Part shown: piece by piece, positions 16,036 through 24,640 of the stretch
Layout of the letters: every line of letters starts with the position of its first letter
Position numbering within the stretch: the first letter of the stretch is position 1
Source: Planctomycetota bacterium
GTDB lineage: Bacteria > Planctomycetota > OFTM77
Direction: 5' to 3'
NCBI GenBank assembly: GCA_029260795.1
Contig: JAJDCO010000134.1
Location: 1 to 64,000 of the forward strand
DNA: 64,000 nucleotides
The notes under the pieces: generated by a model
The model's input: only the letters and a program-made list of their open reading frames with translations
Database searches by the model: none
What the model was told of the DNA's origin: nothing
Translations under genes and position numbers: made by a program

Positions 16036-17742
16036 ATGTTCAAGCGCACCCTCCTCAGCCTGTCCCTCGGAAGCACGTTTTTTCTCGCCGGCTGCGGTGG
16101 GGGTGGCGGCGGCGGCGCGGCTGCTGTCGAGGTCGCCCCTCTCGAGGACCTTCAGTACGCTCAGGCGACGGCCCAATACTCGACTCGCCTTCCCATCACG
16201 CCGAACGTCGCAACCCTGGCATCGGGTGAGGCCGAGAGCTTCACGGTCGATCCGGCTCTGCCGAGCGGGCTGGAGCTCGACACCCAGACGGGCGAGATCA
16301 CAGGAACGCCCGACGAGGTCATTCCGCCGAGCGACTTCATCGTGACGGCGCAGCGCGGCGAAGAGACGGCGTCCGCCACGATCAGCATCGAGGTCCAGAC
16401 CGTCGCGGCCGCCCTCGGCGGCGCCGATACCGACAGTGCTCGCTCGGTGGCCAGCCTCAGCGACGGCGCGTTCATCGTCGTCGGTACCTTCCGCGGCGAA
16501 GCGCGGATCGGGGACGAGACCGTCCAGTCCGACCAGGGCAGCGTCGACATCTATCTGGCGCGCTTCGAAGCCGACGGATCGACGACGTGGGTCAAGACGG
16601 CCGGCGGTGCCGGCACCGATACGCCGAGGGGCATCGTCTCCTTCGACGGTGACGGCTTCGTCGTCTGCGGCTCCTTCTCCGAGATCGCGCTCTTCGGTCC
16701 GACCGAGCCGAATCAGCAGTTCCTGATCAGCGACGGCCTGGCCGACATCTTCGTGGCTCGCTTCGACGCCAACGGGGAGCTCGTCTGGGCGAAGCGCGCC
16801 GGTGGTACCGAGGTCGATCACGCTTTCGGCATCGACACCACCGAAAGTGGCGAGTCGGTCGTCACGGGGACCTTCCTCGGCACCGCGACCTTCGGGCCGG
16901 GCGAGAACGAGGAGACGGCCCTCACCGCCGACTCGGTCGACGGATTCTTGGCCCGCTTCAATGCCGACGGCGACCTCGTCTTCGCTCGCCAGATCGGGGG
17001 CGTCGGCGTCCAGAATCCAGCCGCCGTGGCGGCCACTCCTAGTGGCGACGCGGTTGTGGTCGGACTCTTCACCGTCGATCTCACCATCGAGGACGAGGAA
17101 CGGACGGCGACCGGGAGCCAGGATGGCTTCGTGGCTCGCTTCTCCGGCAACGGCAACCTCGAGTGGCTCCAGACGGCCGGCGGCGACAACTTCGACATCA
17201 CCAACATGGACGCGGTCGGCGTCTTCTCGGACGAGTCGGTCATCGTCACCGGGTTCCTGTTTGGAAGCATGACTCTCGACGGCTTCACGGTCGACGGAAC
17301 CTTCGACGCCTTCTTTGCCAGCCTCGACGCCCAAGGCAGCCTCGAGTTCATCGCCCAGGTCGAAGGCACGGCGACGCTTCCCAAGAGCCTGGCCGTCCTC
17401 GAGGACGACTCGTTCGTCACGACCGGCTCGCTGATCGGAACCGCCACCTTCGGACCGGGCGAGGTCACCGAGACGACGATCGACGAGGTCGGCAACCAGG
17501 GCGACGCCTACGTGGCGCGCTTCGACCGCGTCGGTGGCCTGGTCTGGGCGCAGGGCATCCATGGTGAGGCCACCGAGACGATGGGGGGCGTCGCGGGCTC
17601 GACCTCGAGCGTCGTGATCGTCGGCACCTTCCAGGGCGAGGCCACCTTCGGCGCCGGAACCGCTAACGCGACGACGCTGGCCTCCGACCTCGGCAGCCAA
17701 GACGGCTTCGCCGTGCGCTTCGACGCGAACGGTGAGCTCTAG
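16036..17742 (+). CDS. Gly-rich lipoprotein with Ig-like domain and SBBP-type beta repeats
   Basis: A 568-residue surface lipoprotein. The signal peptide ends in the lipobox LAGC, followed by a run of seven glycines. Residues about 40-125 match a putative Ig domain of the He_PIG type (LPSGLELDTQTGEITGTP). The rest is made of about seven repeats of 45-55 residues with the pattern GGxxxDxAxxV...G...DGFVVxGxF...F...D.FVARFDANGxLVWAxxxGG, characteristic of SBBP/beta-propeller proteins. The fold is probably a propeller or stacked beta array exposed outside the cell. The ATG at 16036 precedes the signal peptide. A strong intrinsic terminator follows 25 nt after the stop, so it is likely monocistronic. 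Confidence 0.85.
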   Translation: MFKRTLLSLSLGSTFFLAGCGGGGGGGAAAVEVAPLEDLQYAQATAQYSTRLPITPNVATLASGEAESFTVDPALPSGLELDTQTGEITGTPDEVIPPSDFIVTAQRGEETASATISIEVQTVAAALGGADTDSARSVASLSDGAFIVVGTFRGEARIGDETVQSDQGSVDIYLARFEADGSTTWVKTAGGAGTDTPRGIVSFDGDGFVVCGSFSEIALFGPTEPNQQFLISDGLADIFVARFDANGELVWAKRAGGTEVDHAFGIDTTESGESVVTGTFLGTATFGPGENEETALTADSVDGFLARFNADGDLVFARQIGGVGVQNPAAVAATPSGDAVVVGLFTVDLTIEDEERTATGSQDGFVARFSGNGNLEWLQTAGGDNFDITNMDAVGVFSDESVIVTGFLFGSMTLDGFTVDGTFDAFFASLDAQGSLEFIAQVEGTATLPKSLAVLEDDSFVTTGSLIGTATFGPGEVTETTIDEVGNQGDAYVARFDRVGGLVWAQGIHGEATETMGGVAGSTSSVVIVGTFQGEATFGAGTANATTLASDLGSQDGFAVRFDANGEL

Positions 17743-17766
17743 GACTTCGAGACACCGCACGACCGG

Positions 17767-17797
17767 GCGGCGGCTCCCTCAGGGAGTCGCCGCTTTT
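17767..17797 (+). terminator. Intrinsic terminator after the SBBP-repeat lipoprotein
   Basis: GCGGCGGCTCCCT at 17767-17779 pairs with AGGGAGTCGCCGC at 17781-17793 (12 Watson-Crick pairs and one G-T wobble, minimal loop), followed by TTTT at 17794-17797. It lies 25 nt after the stop at 17742. Confidence 0.9.
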
Positions 17798-17875
17798 GTC
17801 GTTGGTTGCGCAGCCCCGGGCAGCGACGAGGCCCGATGGGCCATCGCGCGAGCAAGTGTTATCTTGGCCTGCGCC

Positions 17876-18151
17876 ATGGACGACACGAACCGCGAACTCG
17901 CCCGAGCACCCCTCGACACGACCCGGGAAGCCTCACGACGATACTTCGATGCACTCCGTCGACTCACCCCGTCACAACGTGCCGACCGAGTGGCGGAGCT
18001 GAACGCCAACGCACGCTCCCTCTGCGAGTCGGGTGTTCGAGCCCGTCATCCCGAGTACACCGAGGACCAAGTCCGACTGGCCATCGTGCGAATCCTCCTC
18101 GGACGCAAGCTCTTTGCTCGGGTGCATCCGGGCATCGAGATCGAGCCTTGA
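17876..18151 (+). CDS. Small conserved-looking protein upstream of a nucleotidyltransferase remnant
   Basis: A 91-residue, mostly helical protein without membrane segments. The C-terminal half (ARHPEYTEDQVRLAIVRIL) resembles small proteins I associate with genes placed directly upstream of nucleotidyltransferase-fold proteins, where they behave like partner or antitoxin-like subunits; this is from memory and unverified. Its TGA overlaps the TTG start of such a nucleotidyltransferase fragment by 4 nt. The ATG at 17876 begins the conserved helix; upstream frame sequence is the previous gene's terminator. With the partner broken, this gene may be orphaned. Confidence 0.7.
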   Translation: MDDTNRELARAPLDTTREASRRYFDALRRLTPSQRADRVAELNANARSLCESGVRARHPEYTEDQVRLAIVRILLGRKLFARVHPGIEIEP

Positions 18152-18273
18152 GGGGCCAACAAGAGCTCTTTCGCTTCCTGGTCCGGCAGCTCCAGGAGCT
18201 CGAGATCGACTTCATGATTTGCGGATCGGTCGCCAGGATCGATAGGGGCCTCACCCGAGTTGGAGATAGGTGA
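18148..18273 (+). pseudogene. Truncated nucleotidyltransferase-fold remnant
   Basis: A 41-codon frame starting at TTG, coupled by a TTGA overlap to the gene before it. It reads ELFRFLVRQLQELEIDFMIC then GSVA, which matches the start of nucleotidyltransferase-fold proteins (helix, then strand, then the GS motif). The catalytic D-x-D that should come soon after is missing: the frame runs into sequence antisense to the C-terminus of the MlaFE-type gene and stops 23 bp inside it. This looks like a deletion breakpoint at about 18230-18250 that removed most of the gene. Confidence 0.6.
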
Positions 18274-19774
18274 GCAGCGCGTGCCAAAGCAGCACCGCCA
18301 GGCTCGCCAAGACGATCGCATCCGTCACACCCGTCGAGACGTCTTCGGCGCTGGCCTTCGGAGCCAGACCGCGATACGAAGCAGCCATCGCGACGAGAAA
18401 GCCGGATCCCACCGCTTTGAAGAGCACCCAAATGGCGTCCTCGATCGACACGCTCGTCACATACGGAGCCGACCAGCTGTAGGGAGTCAGATCGACGACC
18501 AGCTGTGTCGTCAGGAGGCTCGCAAGCGAGCCGACGGCGCAGGCGGCCAGTGTGAGAAGCGGCATGCCCAGCATGGCGGACCAAACCAAGGGAGCGACGA
18601 GCGCACCTCCCACGTTACCGCCCAGCATCCGCAACGCGTCGACCTGCCTTGTGTGGCTCCAGTGCCCGAAACGGGCAGCGGCACCGGCACCGACGCGCGC
18701 GGCGAAGAGGATGCCCGCTCCCAGCGGGATCGCGACGCTCAGGAGCACCTTGCCCAAAGCCTGCAAGCCTTGTCGCTGAAAGGTATCGCCGAGGGGCAAG
18801 TTCTCGAGAGAGAAGTAGGTCGCCAAGCCACCGACGATCAGGCCGGCCAAGCAGATGAAGAACGCCGGCGTGAAGCAGGCCTCGAGCAGGAAGCTGGTGA
18901 AGAACTTCAGCCGCGACGGCCAGGGGTGGCCAAGGAAAGCGAAGAGCGGGCGGAGGATCGTCAGCGGAGCCAGCCCCAGAGTCCCGATCCACCCGAGTCC
19001 GACACTCCAACGCCGGGATGAGGTCCGGGGCTCGTCCGAAGGGGCGACGGCCAGGTGGAGATCTTCATCGCCCGTGACCGCGCGAACCCTCTTTAGCTGA
19101 CGATCCAGGACCAGCACGCGATCGGCGACGGGAAGGAAGGCCTCGAAGTCATGCGTAACGACGAGCGTCGTCCGGCCGACGGCACCTTCGCGATGCGTCC
19201 GCCGGATGAGCTCGGCGATCTGCCGACAGAGCACCGGGTCGAGGCCGGCCGTCGGCTCATCGAACAACATCAGCTCGGGGTCGCGGGCGAGCGAGCGCGC
19301 CAATGCCAGGCGCTTCTTCTGACCACCGCTCAAAGCGGACACCGAGTTCGGCGCATTCGCCAAACCGACATCGGTCAACAGCTCTTCGATCCGAGTGGCC
19401 GAGCGCGGCCGACGCATCCCAAAGGCGACGTTCTGCCGAACCGTGAGCTCATCGAAGAGGGCGTTTTGCTGGAACACGACTCCGACGCGCGAGCGAATGC
19501 GGCCGGGATACCACGCCCGAAGACGGTGTCCGAGCACGTCGATTCGACCGCGCACGCGCGCCCGGCGCGTCCAGGGGCCCAACGTGCCGATCAGCAGCTC
19601 CAGCAGCGTGCTCTTGCCCGAGCCCGACGATCCCACCAACACGACGAGCTCGCCCCGGCGAAGCGTCAGGTCGCAGTCCTCGAGCACGACTCGGCCGTCG
19701 AACCCGATGGAGACCCCGCGAAGCTCGACGACCGAATCGGTGGTCGTTCTTGGCTCGACCGTCGTCGAGCTCAC
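18251..19774 (-). CDS. Fused MlaF-type ATPase and MlaE-type permease
   Basis: A 507-residue protein joining two subunits that are normally separate. Residues about 12-245 are an ABC ATPase (Walker A GSSGSGKST, signature LSGGQKKR, Walker B LMLFDEPTAGLD). After a short linker, residues about 270-507 are an MlaE/YrbE-type permease with five to six membrane helices, including the ARVGAGAAARFGHWS and GGNVGGALVAPLVWSAML stretches. It would drive phospholipid or other lipid transport with the MCE protein encoded upstream. The GTG at 19774 overlaps the MCE gene stop (GTGA); the frame extends 43 codons further but there is antisense-like sequence within the MCE gene. No MlaB (STAS) or MlaC gene is adjacent. 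Confidence 0.9.
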   Translation of the reverse strand: MSSTTVEPRTTTDSVVELRGVSIGFDGRVVLEDCDLTLRRGELVVLVGSSGSGKSTLLELLIGTLGPWTRRARVRGRIDVLGHRLRAWYPGRIRSRVGVVFQQNALFDELTVRQNVAFGMRRPRSATRIEELLTDVGLANAPNSVSALSGGQKKRLALARSLARDPELMLFDEPTAGLDPVLCRQIAELIRRTHREGAVGRTTLVVTHDFEAFLPVADRVLVLDRQLKRVRAVTGDEDLHLAVAPSDEPRTSSRRWSVGLGWIGTLGLAPLTILRPLFAFLGHPWPSRLKFFTSFLLEACFTPAFFICLAGLIVGGLATYFSLENLPLGDTFQRQGLQALGKVLLSVAIPLGAGILFAARVGAGAAARFGHWSHTRQVDALRMLGGNVGGALVAPLVWSAMLGMPLLTLAACAVGSLASLLTTQLVVDLTPYSWSAPYVTSVSIEDAIWVLFKAVGSGFLVAMAASYRGLAPKASAEDVSTGVTDAIVLASLAVLLWHALLTYLQLG

Positions 19775-21312
19775 CGGGGCGCCCTCCACTCCTCGGGCAG
19801 ACGCTCGATCACGCTCAGGGCGGGACGCTTCTCGAGCGCCGCTCTCCGACCCAGAACGGCCACGACGCGCTCCTCGGCATCGACCGTCACGGCACCCAGC
19901 CACGAGTCCAATGGCAGCGGATAGTCGCTCGGGAACGCCCGAACTTCATCACCACCCGCCAAGGTTCCTGGCGGAATCGGCTGATAACGCAACGCGTTCA
20001 CCTCGCCGAGCGAAAAACGCACCAGCCGCAGGTCGTCCCAGTTCGGCGCCCCGGTCGCAAACACCGGTGGCTCGAACGGGCGTACCGCGCCCGAGACGCG
20101 GAGCAGTGCGATGTCGGCGCCGCGCCGGTCGTACCAGAACATCTTCGCGTCTCGGACTTCACCATCCGAGAACCGCACGCGGAGCACCTCGCGCTCGATC
20201 TCAGGTGCGCCGATGCCGTCTTCGACCGAATAGCGTCCGTCGGCGAGGGAGCGCGCCGTCAAGACGACGAGAGCGTCCTCCGAGACGCCGCAAACGACCC
20301 CGGAGCCCTGATAGTGATAACGGTCATCTGCGAAGGCATCAGTCTCCACGAAGACATACGAGACCTCGACCAGCTCGAGGCGAGCGCGGATGTCGGGCTC
20401 GAGCACTCGACCGCCCGCCACGCCCGGGATCGACACCACCGGTCCCCCGTTTTCGGCAGCATCCTCGGGCCGTTCAGCCCATCCAGCCACGATGCTCTTC
20501 GGGGCGAGGGGTTGCTGAGAGGCGCCGTTCGGCGTGTCGAAGGACATCGAAGGACCGGTCAGGAGAGAGCCGAGGTCACGGGCCGTGATGTTCGAGGCGA
20601 ACAGTCCGGACTCCAGTGCCGGCCGCACGACCCAAAACCGGCTGTTGCGGCGAACGGAGTCTCGATAGCGCTGGCGAATCACCAGATGGACATCGACGCT
20701 CCGTCCGTCCGAAGTCAGATCGACCTGTCGGACTTCACCGACAGCCACGTCTCGATAGTTGACGGCCGCACCATTCTTGAGGCCGTGGGCCCGGGAGAAG
20801 CGGACGATGAACTCGAGGTCGCCCGGTTGAGGCGGCGGACCAATGTCCGGGACGGCACCTTGACCGGGTGGATCGTCGAATCCGAAGACCGGGACCTCGG
20901 GTGAAAGCGGGGGGCCCCCGTCTTGGGGTGTATCGAAGACGAGGTAGGGCGAACGAATCAGGGTGTCGAGCCCTCGCACTCCTCGCGCGAGGCCCTCGAA
21001 GCGAGGTCGAACGACCCAGAACCGTGATCGCTCGCGGACTGCCGCCCGGTATCGCTCCCGAACCGCTACCTCGACGACGACACCGTAGAGATTCGGTGAG
21101 AGCTCGACGGTTCGCACCTCACCGACGACGACACCCCGATGCCTCACGTAGGCGCCAGATTCGAGGCCCCCTCCGTCCGTGAAGTGCACTCGGAAGACCA
21201 GATCGCCGTCCTCACTGGCCGCAGGATCGGCGACCTCGAGAAGGAAGAGCGTGGTCAGAGTGGCTGCGGCGAGAACGGCGAGTCCAGAGATCCATCGTAT
21301 GAAGCGAATCAT
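19771..21312 (-). CDS. Tandem-MCE protein with C-terminal trypsin-like dead domain
   Basis: A 513-residue envelope protein: N-terminal membrane anchor (residues 6-27), first MCE/MlaD domain (about 36-130, GAYVRHRGVVVGEVRTVEL), second MCE domain (about 164-262, GAAVNYRDVAVGEVRQVDL), and a C-terminal region (about 330-505) resembling a trypsin-fold protease. The protease-like part keeps GSGVV and ADIALLRV (D400 region), but the histidine expected in the TAAH-like position is LTARSL and the GNSGGP loop reads LDSWLG, so it cannot be an active serine protease. The ATG at 21312 is preceded by GGAG. It is the membrane-attached lipid-binding component of the MlaFE-type transporter encoded next, with a 4-nt overlap. 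Confidence 0.88.
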   Translation of the reverse strand: MIRFIRWISGLAVLAAATLTTLFLLEVADPAASEDGDLVFRVHFTDGGGLESGAYVRHRGVVVGEVRTVELSPNLYGVVVEVAVRERYRAAVRERSRFWVVRPRFEGLARGVRGLDTLIRSPYLVFDTPQDGGPPLSPEVPVFGFDDPPGQGAVPDIGPPPQPGDLEFIVRFSRAHGLKNGAAVNYRDVAVGEVRQVDLTSDGRSVDVHLVIRQRYRDSVRRNSRFWVVRPALESGLFASNITARDLGSLLTGPSMSFDTPNGASQQPLAPKSIVAGWAERPEDAAENGGPVVSIPGVAGGRVLEPDIRARLELVEVSYVFVETDAFADDRYHYQGSGVVCGVSEDALVVLTARSLADGRYSVEDGIGAPEIEREVLRVRFSDGEVRDAKMFWYDRRGADIALLRVSGAVRPFEPPVFATGAPNWDDLRLVRFSLGEVNALRYQPIPPGTLAGGDEVRAFPSDYPLPLDSWLGAVTVDAEERVVAVLGRRAALEKRPALSVIERLPEEWRAPR

Positions 21313-21530
21313 CGGCTCCTCGAAGAGCGAGCACCCGGGGGGGTCTCCTCGGGCATTCCAGGCTGTCGATGGGAAGTCTCGACGGCTCGACTCCTCGGGA
21401 TCATGAGGAGTGTGACGGTGGTCTTCATTATTGGTAAGACACGAGCCGAAAAGTACAGGGATCCTCGATTCCGTGAGGGCCACGGGAGGCCTCGGCGGAA
21501 CGAGACCGGGAACATCATCGGGAGCTGAGG

Positions 21531-22178
21531 TTGAGGGGCGACTCCGCGCGCGCGTTGATCTTCGACATCGGCAACGTGCTGGTCCCGTTCAGCCTCCCGG
21601 CGACGGCTCACGCCCTGGCGCAGCTGGTCGGACAACCGATCGCGACCGTTGCCGCGAACCTGCTGGAGAGTCCGCTCGCGCGGGACTACCAAGTCGGGTC
21701 TATCGACACGGCCACATTTCGGGCCGGGATCGAAGCGCTTTTCGGTGTGATGCTGGAGCCGTCCGCTTTCGAGGTCGCCTGGAACGCGGGTCTCCCGGAC
21801 GCCTGCGATGCTCCCGAGCTCCTTCTGGCGAGCCAGGCTGTGGGGTGGCGGCTGGTGACGCTGTCCAACACCAATGAGCTCCATGCACGCCGACTTCGGG
21901 CGACTTGCCCTTGGCTGGCGGAGATGACGCAAACCGTTCTCTCACATGAGATCGGAGCTGCAAAGCCGAGTGAGGAGGCCTTTGCGGCGGCGGTGGCTCA
22001 AACGCGTCTAGATCCCGGGGCCTGCGTCTTCATCGACGACGACGCAGGCCACGTCGGGTCCGCTCGCGAGCTCGGAATCCCGGCCATTCTCTTCGAGGAC
22101 GAACGGACCTGCCGGAGCGAGCTGGAGCGGCTGGGATTCTTGGAGATCCGGGCCGAAACACCGGGAGGTGGAGCATGA
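21531..22178 (+). CDS. HAD-superfamily phosphatase, YihX-like
   Basis: A 215-residue HAD hydrolase. Motif I is FDIGNVLV (nucleophile Asp with the Gly-Asn variant found in YihX-type glucose-1-phosphatases), motif II is TLSNT, motif III is the Lys in GAAKPSEEAF, and motif IV is FIDDDAGHV. It is cytoplasmic and probably acts on a small phosphorylated metabolite. It starts with TTG at 21531 behind a GGGAG site; no ATG lies before motif I. It diverges from the MCE operon across 218 bp and lies 188 bp before ugd, with which it could share sugar-phosphate metabolism. Confidence 0.87.
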   Translation: MRGDSARALIFDIGNVLVPFSLPATAHALAQLVGQPIATVAANLLESPLARDYQVGSIDTATFRAGIEALFGVMLEPSAFEVAWNAGLPDACDAPELLLASQAVGWRLVTLSNTNELHARRLRATCPWLAEMTQTVLSHEIGAAKPSEEAFAAAVAQTRLDPGACVFIDDDAGHVGSARELGIPAILFEDERTCRSELERLGFLEIRAETPGGGA

Positions 22179-22366
22179 CATCGCCGTTGCAGCTCTGCCC
22201 CGTGTTCTGTACCTTTTGGGGCTTCGCGTTCCACGATGATCGCCTGAGACGGAAAAACAAGTCATCCTCGTCCGCAAGCCGATCGTCCCCCGAGCTCCTT
22301 CTCGACCGGTGTTGACGAGATATTACTCGGCGGGGTCGCCCGCCTGACTTCGGAGGTCACTTTTCC

Positions 22367-23677
22367 ATGAGAATCGCTGTCGTCGGCACTGGATACGTCG
22401 GGCTCGTCGCTGGAACCTGCTTCTCCGAGAGCGGCAACAACGTGATCTGCGTCGATGTCGACGAGAAGAAGATCGAGAAGCTCAAAGCCGGAGAGATCCC
22501 GATCTACGAGCCAGGCCTGGAGAAGCTGATCGAGCGCAACACGAAGGAAGGTCGTCTCTCGTTCACGACGGACCTCGACGCGGCGGTCAAGGCTTCCTTG
22601 ATCAACTTCATTGCGGTCGGAACGCCACCGGCCGAGGATGGCTCCGCCGATCTCAAGTACGTGCTCGCGGCTGCCCGCGGCATCGGACGCTCGATGAACG
22701 GCTACAAGATCATCGTCGACAAGAGCACGGTTCCGGTCGGGACGGCTCACAAGGTGAAGAAGGCGATCTCCGAGGTCACGAATCATCCCTTCGACGTGGT
22801 CTCGAACCCCGAGTTTCTCAAGGAAGGCGCGGCGATCGACGACTTCATGAAGCCGGACCGGGTGGTGATCGGCTCGGAAGACCCGCGGGTCGAAGAGATC
22901 ATGAAGGAACTCTACTCGCCCTTCTGCCGCACCGGCAAGCCGATCATCACGATGGACTTGCTCAGCGCGGAGCTGACGAAGTACGCCGCGAACGCGATGC
23001 TCGCGACACGGATCTCCTTCATGAACGAGATCGCCAACATCTGTGAGCGAGTCGGTGCGAACGTGCATCGAGTCCGGGAAGGCATCGGAACCGATTCGCG
23101 GATCGGTCCCGGCTTCCTGTTCCCCGGCATCGGCTACGGTGGCTCGTGCTTCCCCAAGGATGTCCAGGCGATCATGCGCACCGCGACCGAGTACGACTAC
23201 GAGTTCAAGATTCTCGACGCCGTCGAGCGCGTGAACCAAGCCCAGAAGCAGCGTCTCTTCGAGCGAGTCGAGCAGCACTTCGACGGGAAGCTCGACGGTC
23301 TGACGGTCGCGGTCTGGGGCCTCGCCTTCAAGCCGAACACCGATGACATGCGGGAGGCCCCGAGCGTTTCTTTGATCAACCGATTGCTCGAGGCCGGCGT
23401 GAAGGTCCAGGTCACCGACCCGGAGGCCATCGAGGAAGCGCAGGAGGTCTTCGGTGACCGGATTCAGTACCACGACCGTGCAATGGACACCCTCCAGGGC
23501 GCGGACGCGCTGCTGGTCGTGACCGAGTGGAGCGAGTTTCGAAACCCGGACTTCGAGACGATGAAGACGCTCATGAACCACGCGGTCATCTTCGACGGGC
23601 GAAACATCTACAACCCGAAGTGGATGCACGAGCTCGGCTTCACGTACTACGGCATCGGCATCCCGGTCGTCGGCTGA
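22367..23677 (+). CDS. ugd: UDP-glucose 6-dehydrogenase
   Basis: A 436-residue UDP-glucose/GDP-mannose dehydrogenase that oxidises UDP-glucose to UDP-glucuronate using two NAD+. The Rossmann motif GTGYVGLVAGTCF opens the protein, the catalytic cysteine is in GGSCFPKDV, the central helix has the conserved TKYAANAML-like motif, and the C-terminal domain has WGLAFKPNTDDMREAPS. All expected residues are present and length is normal. The ATG at 22367 lies behind GGAGG. The product feeds surface-polysaccharide synthesis; a polyprenyl glycosylphosphotransferase is encoded at 54.6 kb. Confidence 0.96.
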   Translation: MRIAVVGTGYVGLVAGTCFSESGNNVICVDVDEKKIEKLKAGEIPIYEPGLEKLIERNTKEGRLSFTTDLDAAVKASLINFIAVGTPPAEDGSADLKYVLAAARGIGRSMNGYKIIVDKSTVPVGTAHKVKKAISEVTNHPFDVVSNPEFLKEGAAIDDFMKPDRVVIGSEDPRVEEIMKELYSPFCRTGKPIITMDLLSAELTKYAANAMLATRISFMNEIANICERVGANVHRVREGIGTDSRIGPGFLFPGIGYGGSCFPKDVQAIMRTATEYDYEFKILDAVERVNQAQKQRLFERVEQHFDGKLDGLTVAVWGLAFKPNTDDMREAPSVSLINRLLEAGVKVQVTDPEAIEEAQEVFGDRIQYHDRAMDTLQGADALLVVTEWSEFRNPDFETMKTLMNHAVIFDGRNIYNPKWMHELGFTYYGIGIPVVG

Positions 23678-23690
23678 CGCAGGCTGGGAA

Positions 23691-23724
23691 AGAGCTGACG
23701 CTCGGTGCCCCGAACGTCAGCTCT
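23691..23724. terminator. Inverted repeat between converging genes, likely bidirectional terminator
   Basis: AGAGCTGACG (23691-23700) and CGTCAGCTCT (23715-23724) form a perfect 10-bp stem with a 14-nt loop, between the ends of ugd (rightward) and the TPR gene (leftward). There is no strong T-run on either side, so termination by hairpin alone is uncertain. Confidence 0.5.
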
Positions 23725-23737
23725 CCGAGCTCCCTTC

Positions 23738-24532
23738 TCAGCGATCGCCGCCCGAGATCTTGGCGAGCCGCTTTCGAGTCGACATCTTCTCGAAGGACTT
23801 TCGAGCCGCTTCTCGCTCCTTGGAATCGGGCGAGCCGACGGCTTCCACCCAGCGCTCACACTCGGCGATCACGGCCTCGGCACCCGCCCGATCCTTTGCA
23901 TCGAGCTGACTGTCAGCCAGCGCGTCGAAGGCCTGGATCACCTGAGCGAAGTGTGCACCGTATCGGTTCGTGACCTCGCGCCACTGAGACCTCGCCTCGT
24001 CCATCCGATCGTCCTGAGCCGCACACTTGCCTGCCCAGATCATGGCGCGAGCGCCATACACGGTCTGATCGATGTGCTCTTTCCAGACCCGCGCGTAGTG
24101 CTCCTCTGCCGTCCGCCACTGCTTTGCCCGCCGGTAGAGATGTCCGATCTCCAAGCGAGCGCGGGCGCCGAAGGCCTGGGCACTTTCCTCGGTCGTGACT
24201 TGCTCGTAGAGCTCGGTGGCTCGCTCGATCTCGCCGAGCAAACGGTTGAGCTCCGCCAGCCGGAACCTCGCCTCGACCCGGACCACGGACTCCTCCGCGA
24301 ACCGATCGAGGATGCCTTCATAGGCCTCGGCCATGCGGCGATAGACCGCGTGCTTCTGCTCGATCTCCTGACCCCGGGCTTCGCGACGCAGTGACGCGGC
24401 GTGCTTGAGAGCGGCGCGCGCTTCTGCTGACGGCTTGTCGGACTTCGTGGCCGACTCGGGCTGTGCCCAACCCGTGACCGCGAGGCTCGACAGCAGACCC
24501 ACGGCGAGACATCTTCCGACCCATCGATTCAT
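23738..24532 (-). CDS. Exported TPR-type protein
   Basis: A 264-residue protein with a signal peptide (residues 1-23, cleavage near TGWA-Q) and then about five helix-pair repeats of tetratricopeptide character (AEAYEGILDRFAEESVVRVEA, ATELYEQVTTEESAQAFGAR, AEEHYARVWKEH). It probably acts as a periplasmic scaffold. It lies 108 nt downstream of an ECF sigma factor gene on the same strand, so it may be a target or partner of that regulator. No catalytic motif is visible. Confidence 0.75.
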   Translation of the reverse strand: MNRWVGRCLAVGLLSSLAVTGWAQPESATKSDKPSAEARAALKHAASLRREARGQEIEQKHAVYRRMAEAYEGILDRFAEESVVRVEARFRLAELNRLLGEIERATELYEQVTTEESAQAFGARARLEIGHLYRRAKQWRTAEEHYARVWKEHIDQTVYGARAMIWAGKCAAQDDRMDEARSQWREVTNRYGAHFAQVIQAFDALADSQLDAKDRAGAEAVIAECERWVEAVGSPDSKEREAARKSFEKMSTRKRLAKISGGDR

Positions 24533-24640
24533 TTTCGAACTCCTGACTGTGACGTGTGCCCGATTCCGGGCGTGACTGCACCCCGCACTTTGATGACGTT
24601 CTTCTGGCCCGCGGCTGGCGCCGACCTCCTCGGTCGGGCC

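Noticed and set aside
15865..17760. 631-codon open frame on the minus strand
   Set aside because: It is the shadow of the repeat lipoprotein gene; its repeats are those of the sense protein read backwards.
22262..23629. 455-codon minus-strand frame
   Set aside because: It is antisense to ugd, whose protein is unambiguous.
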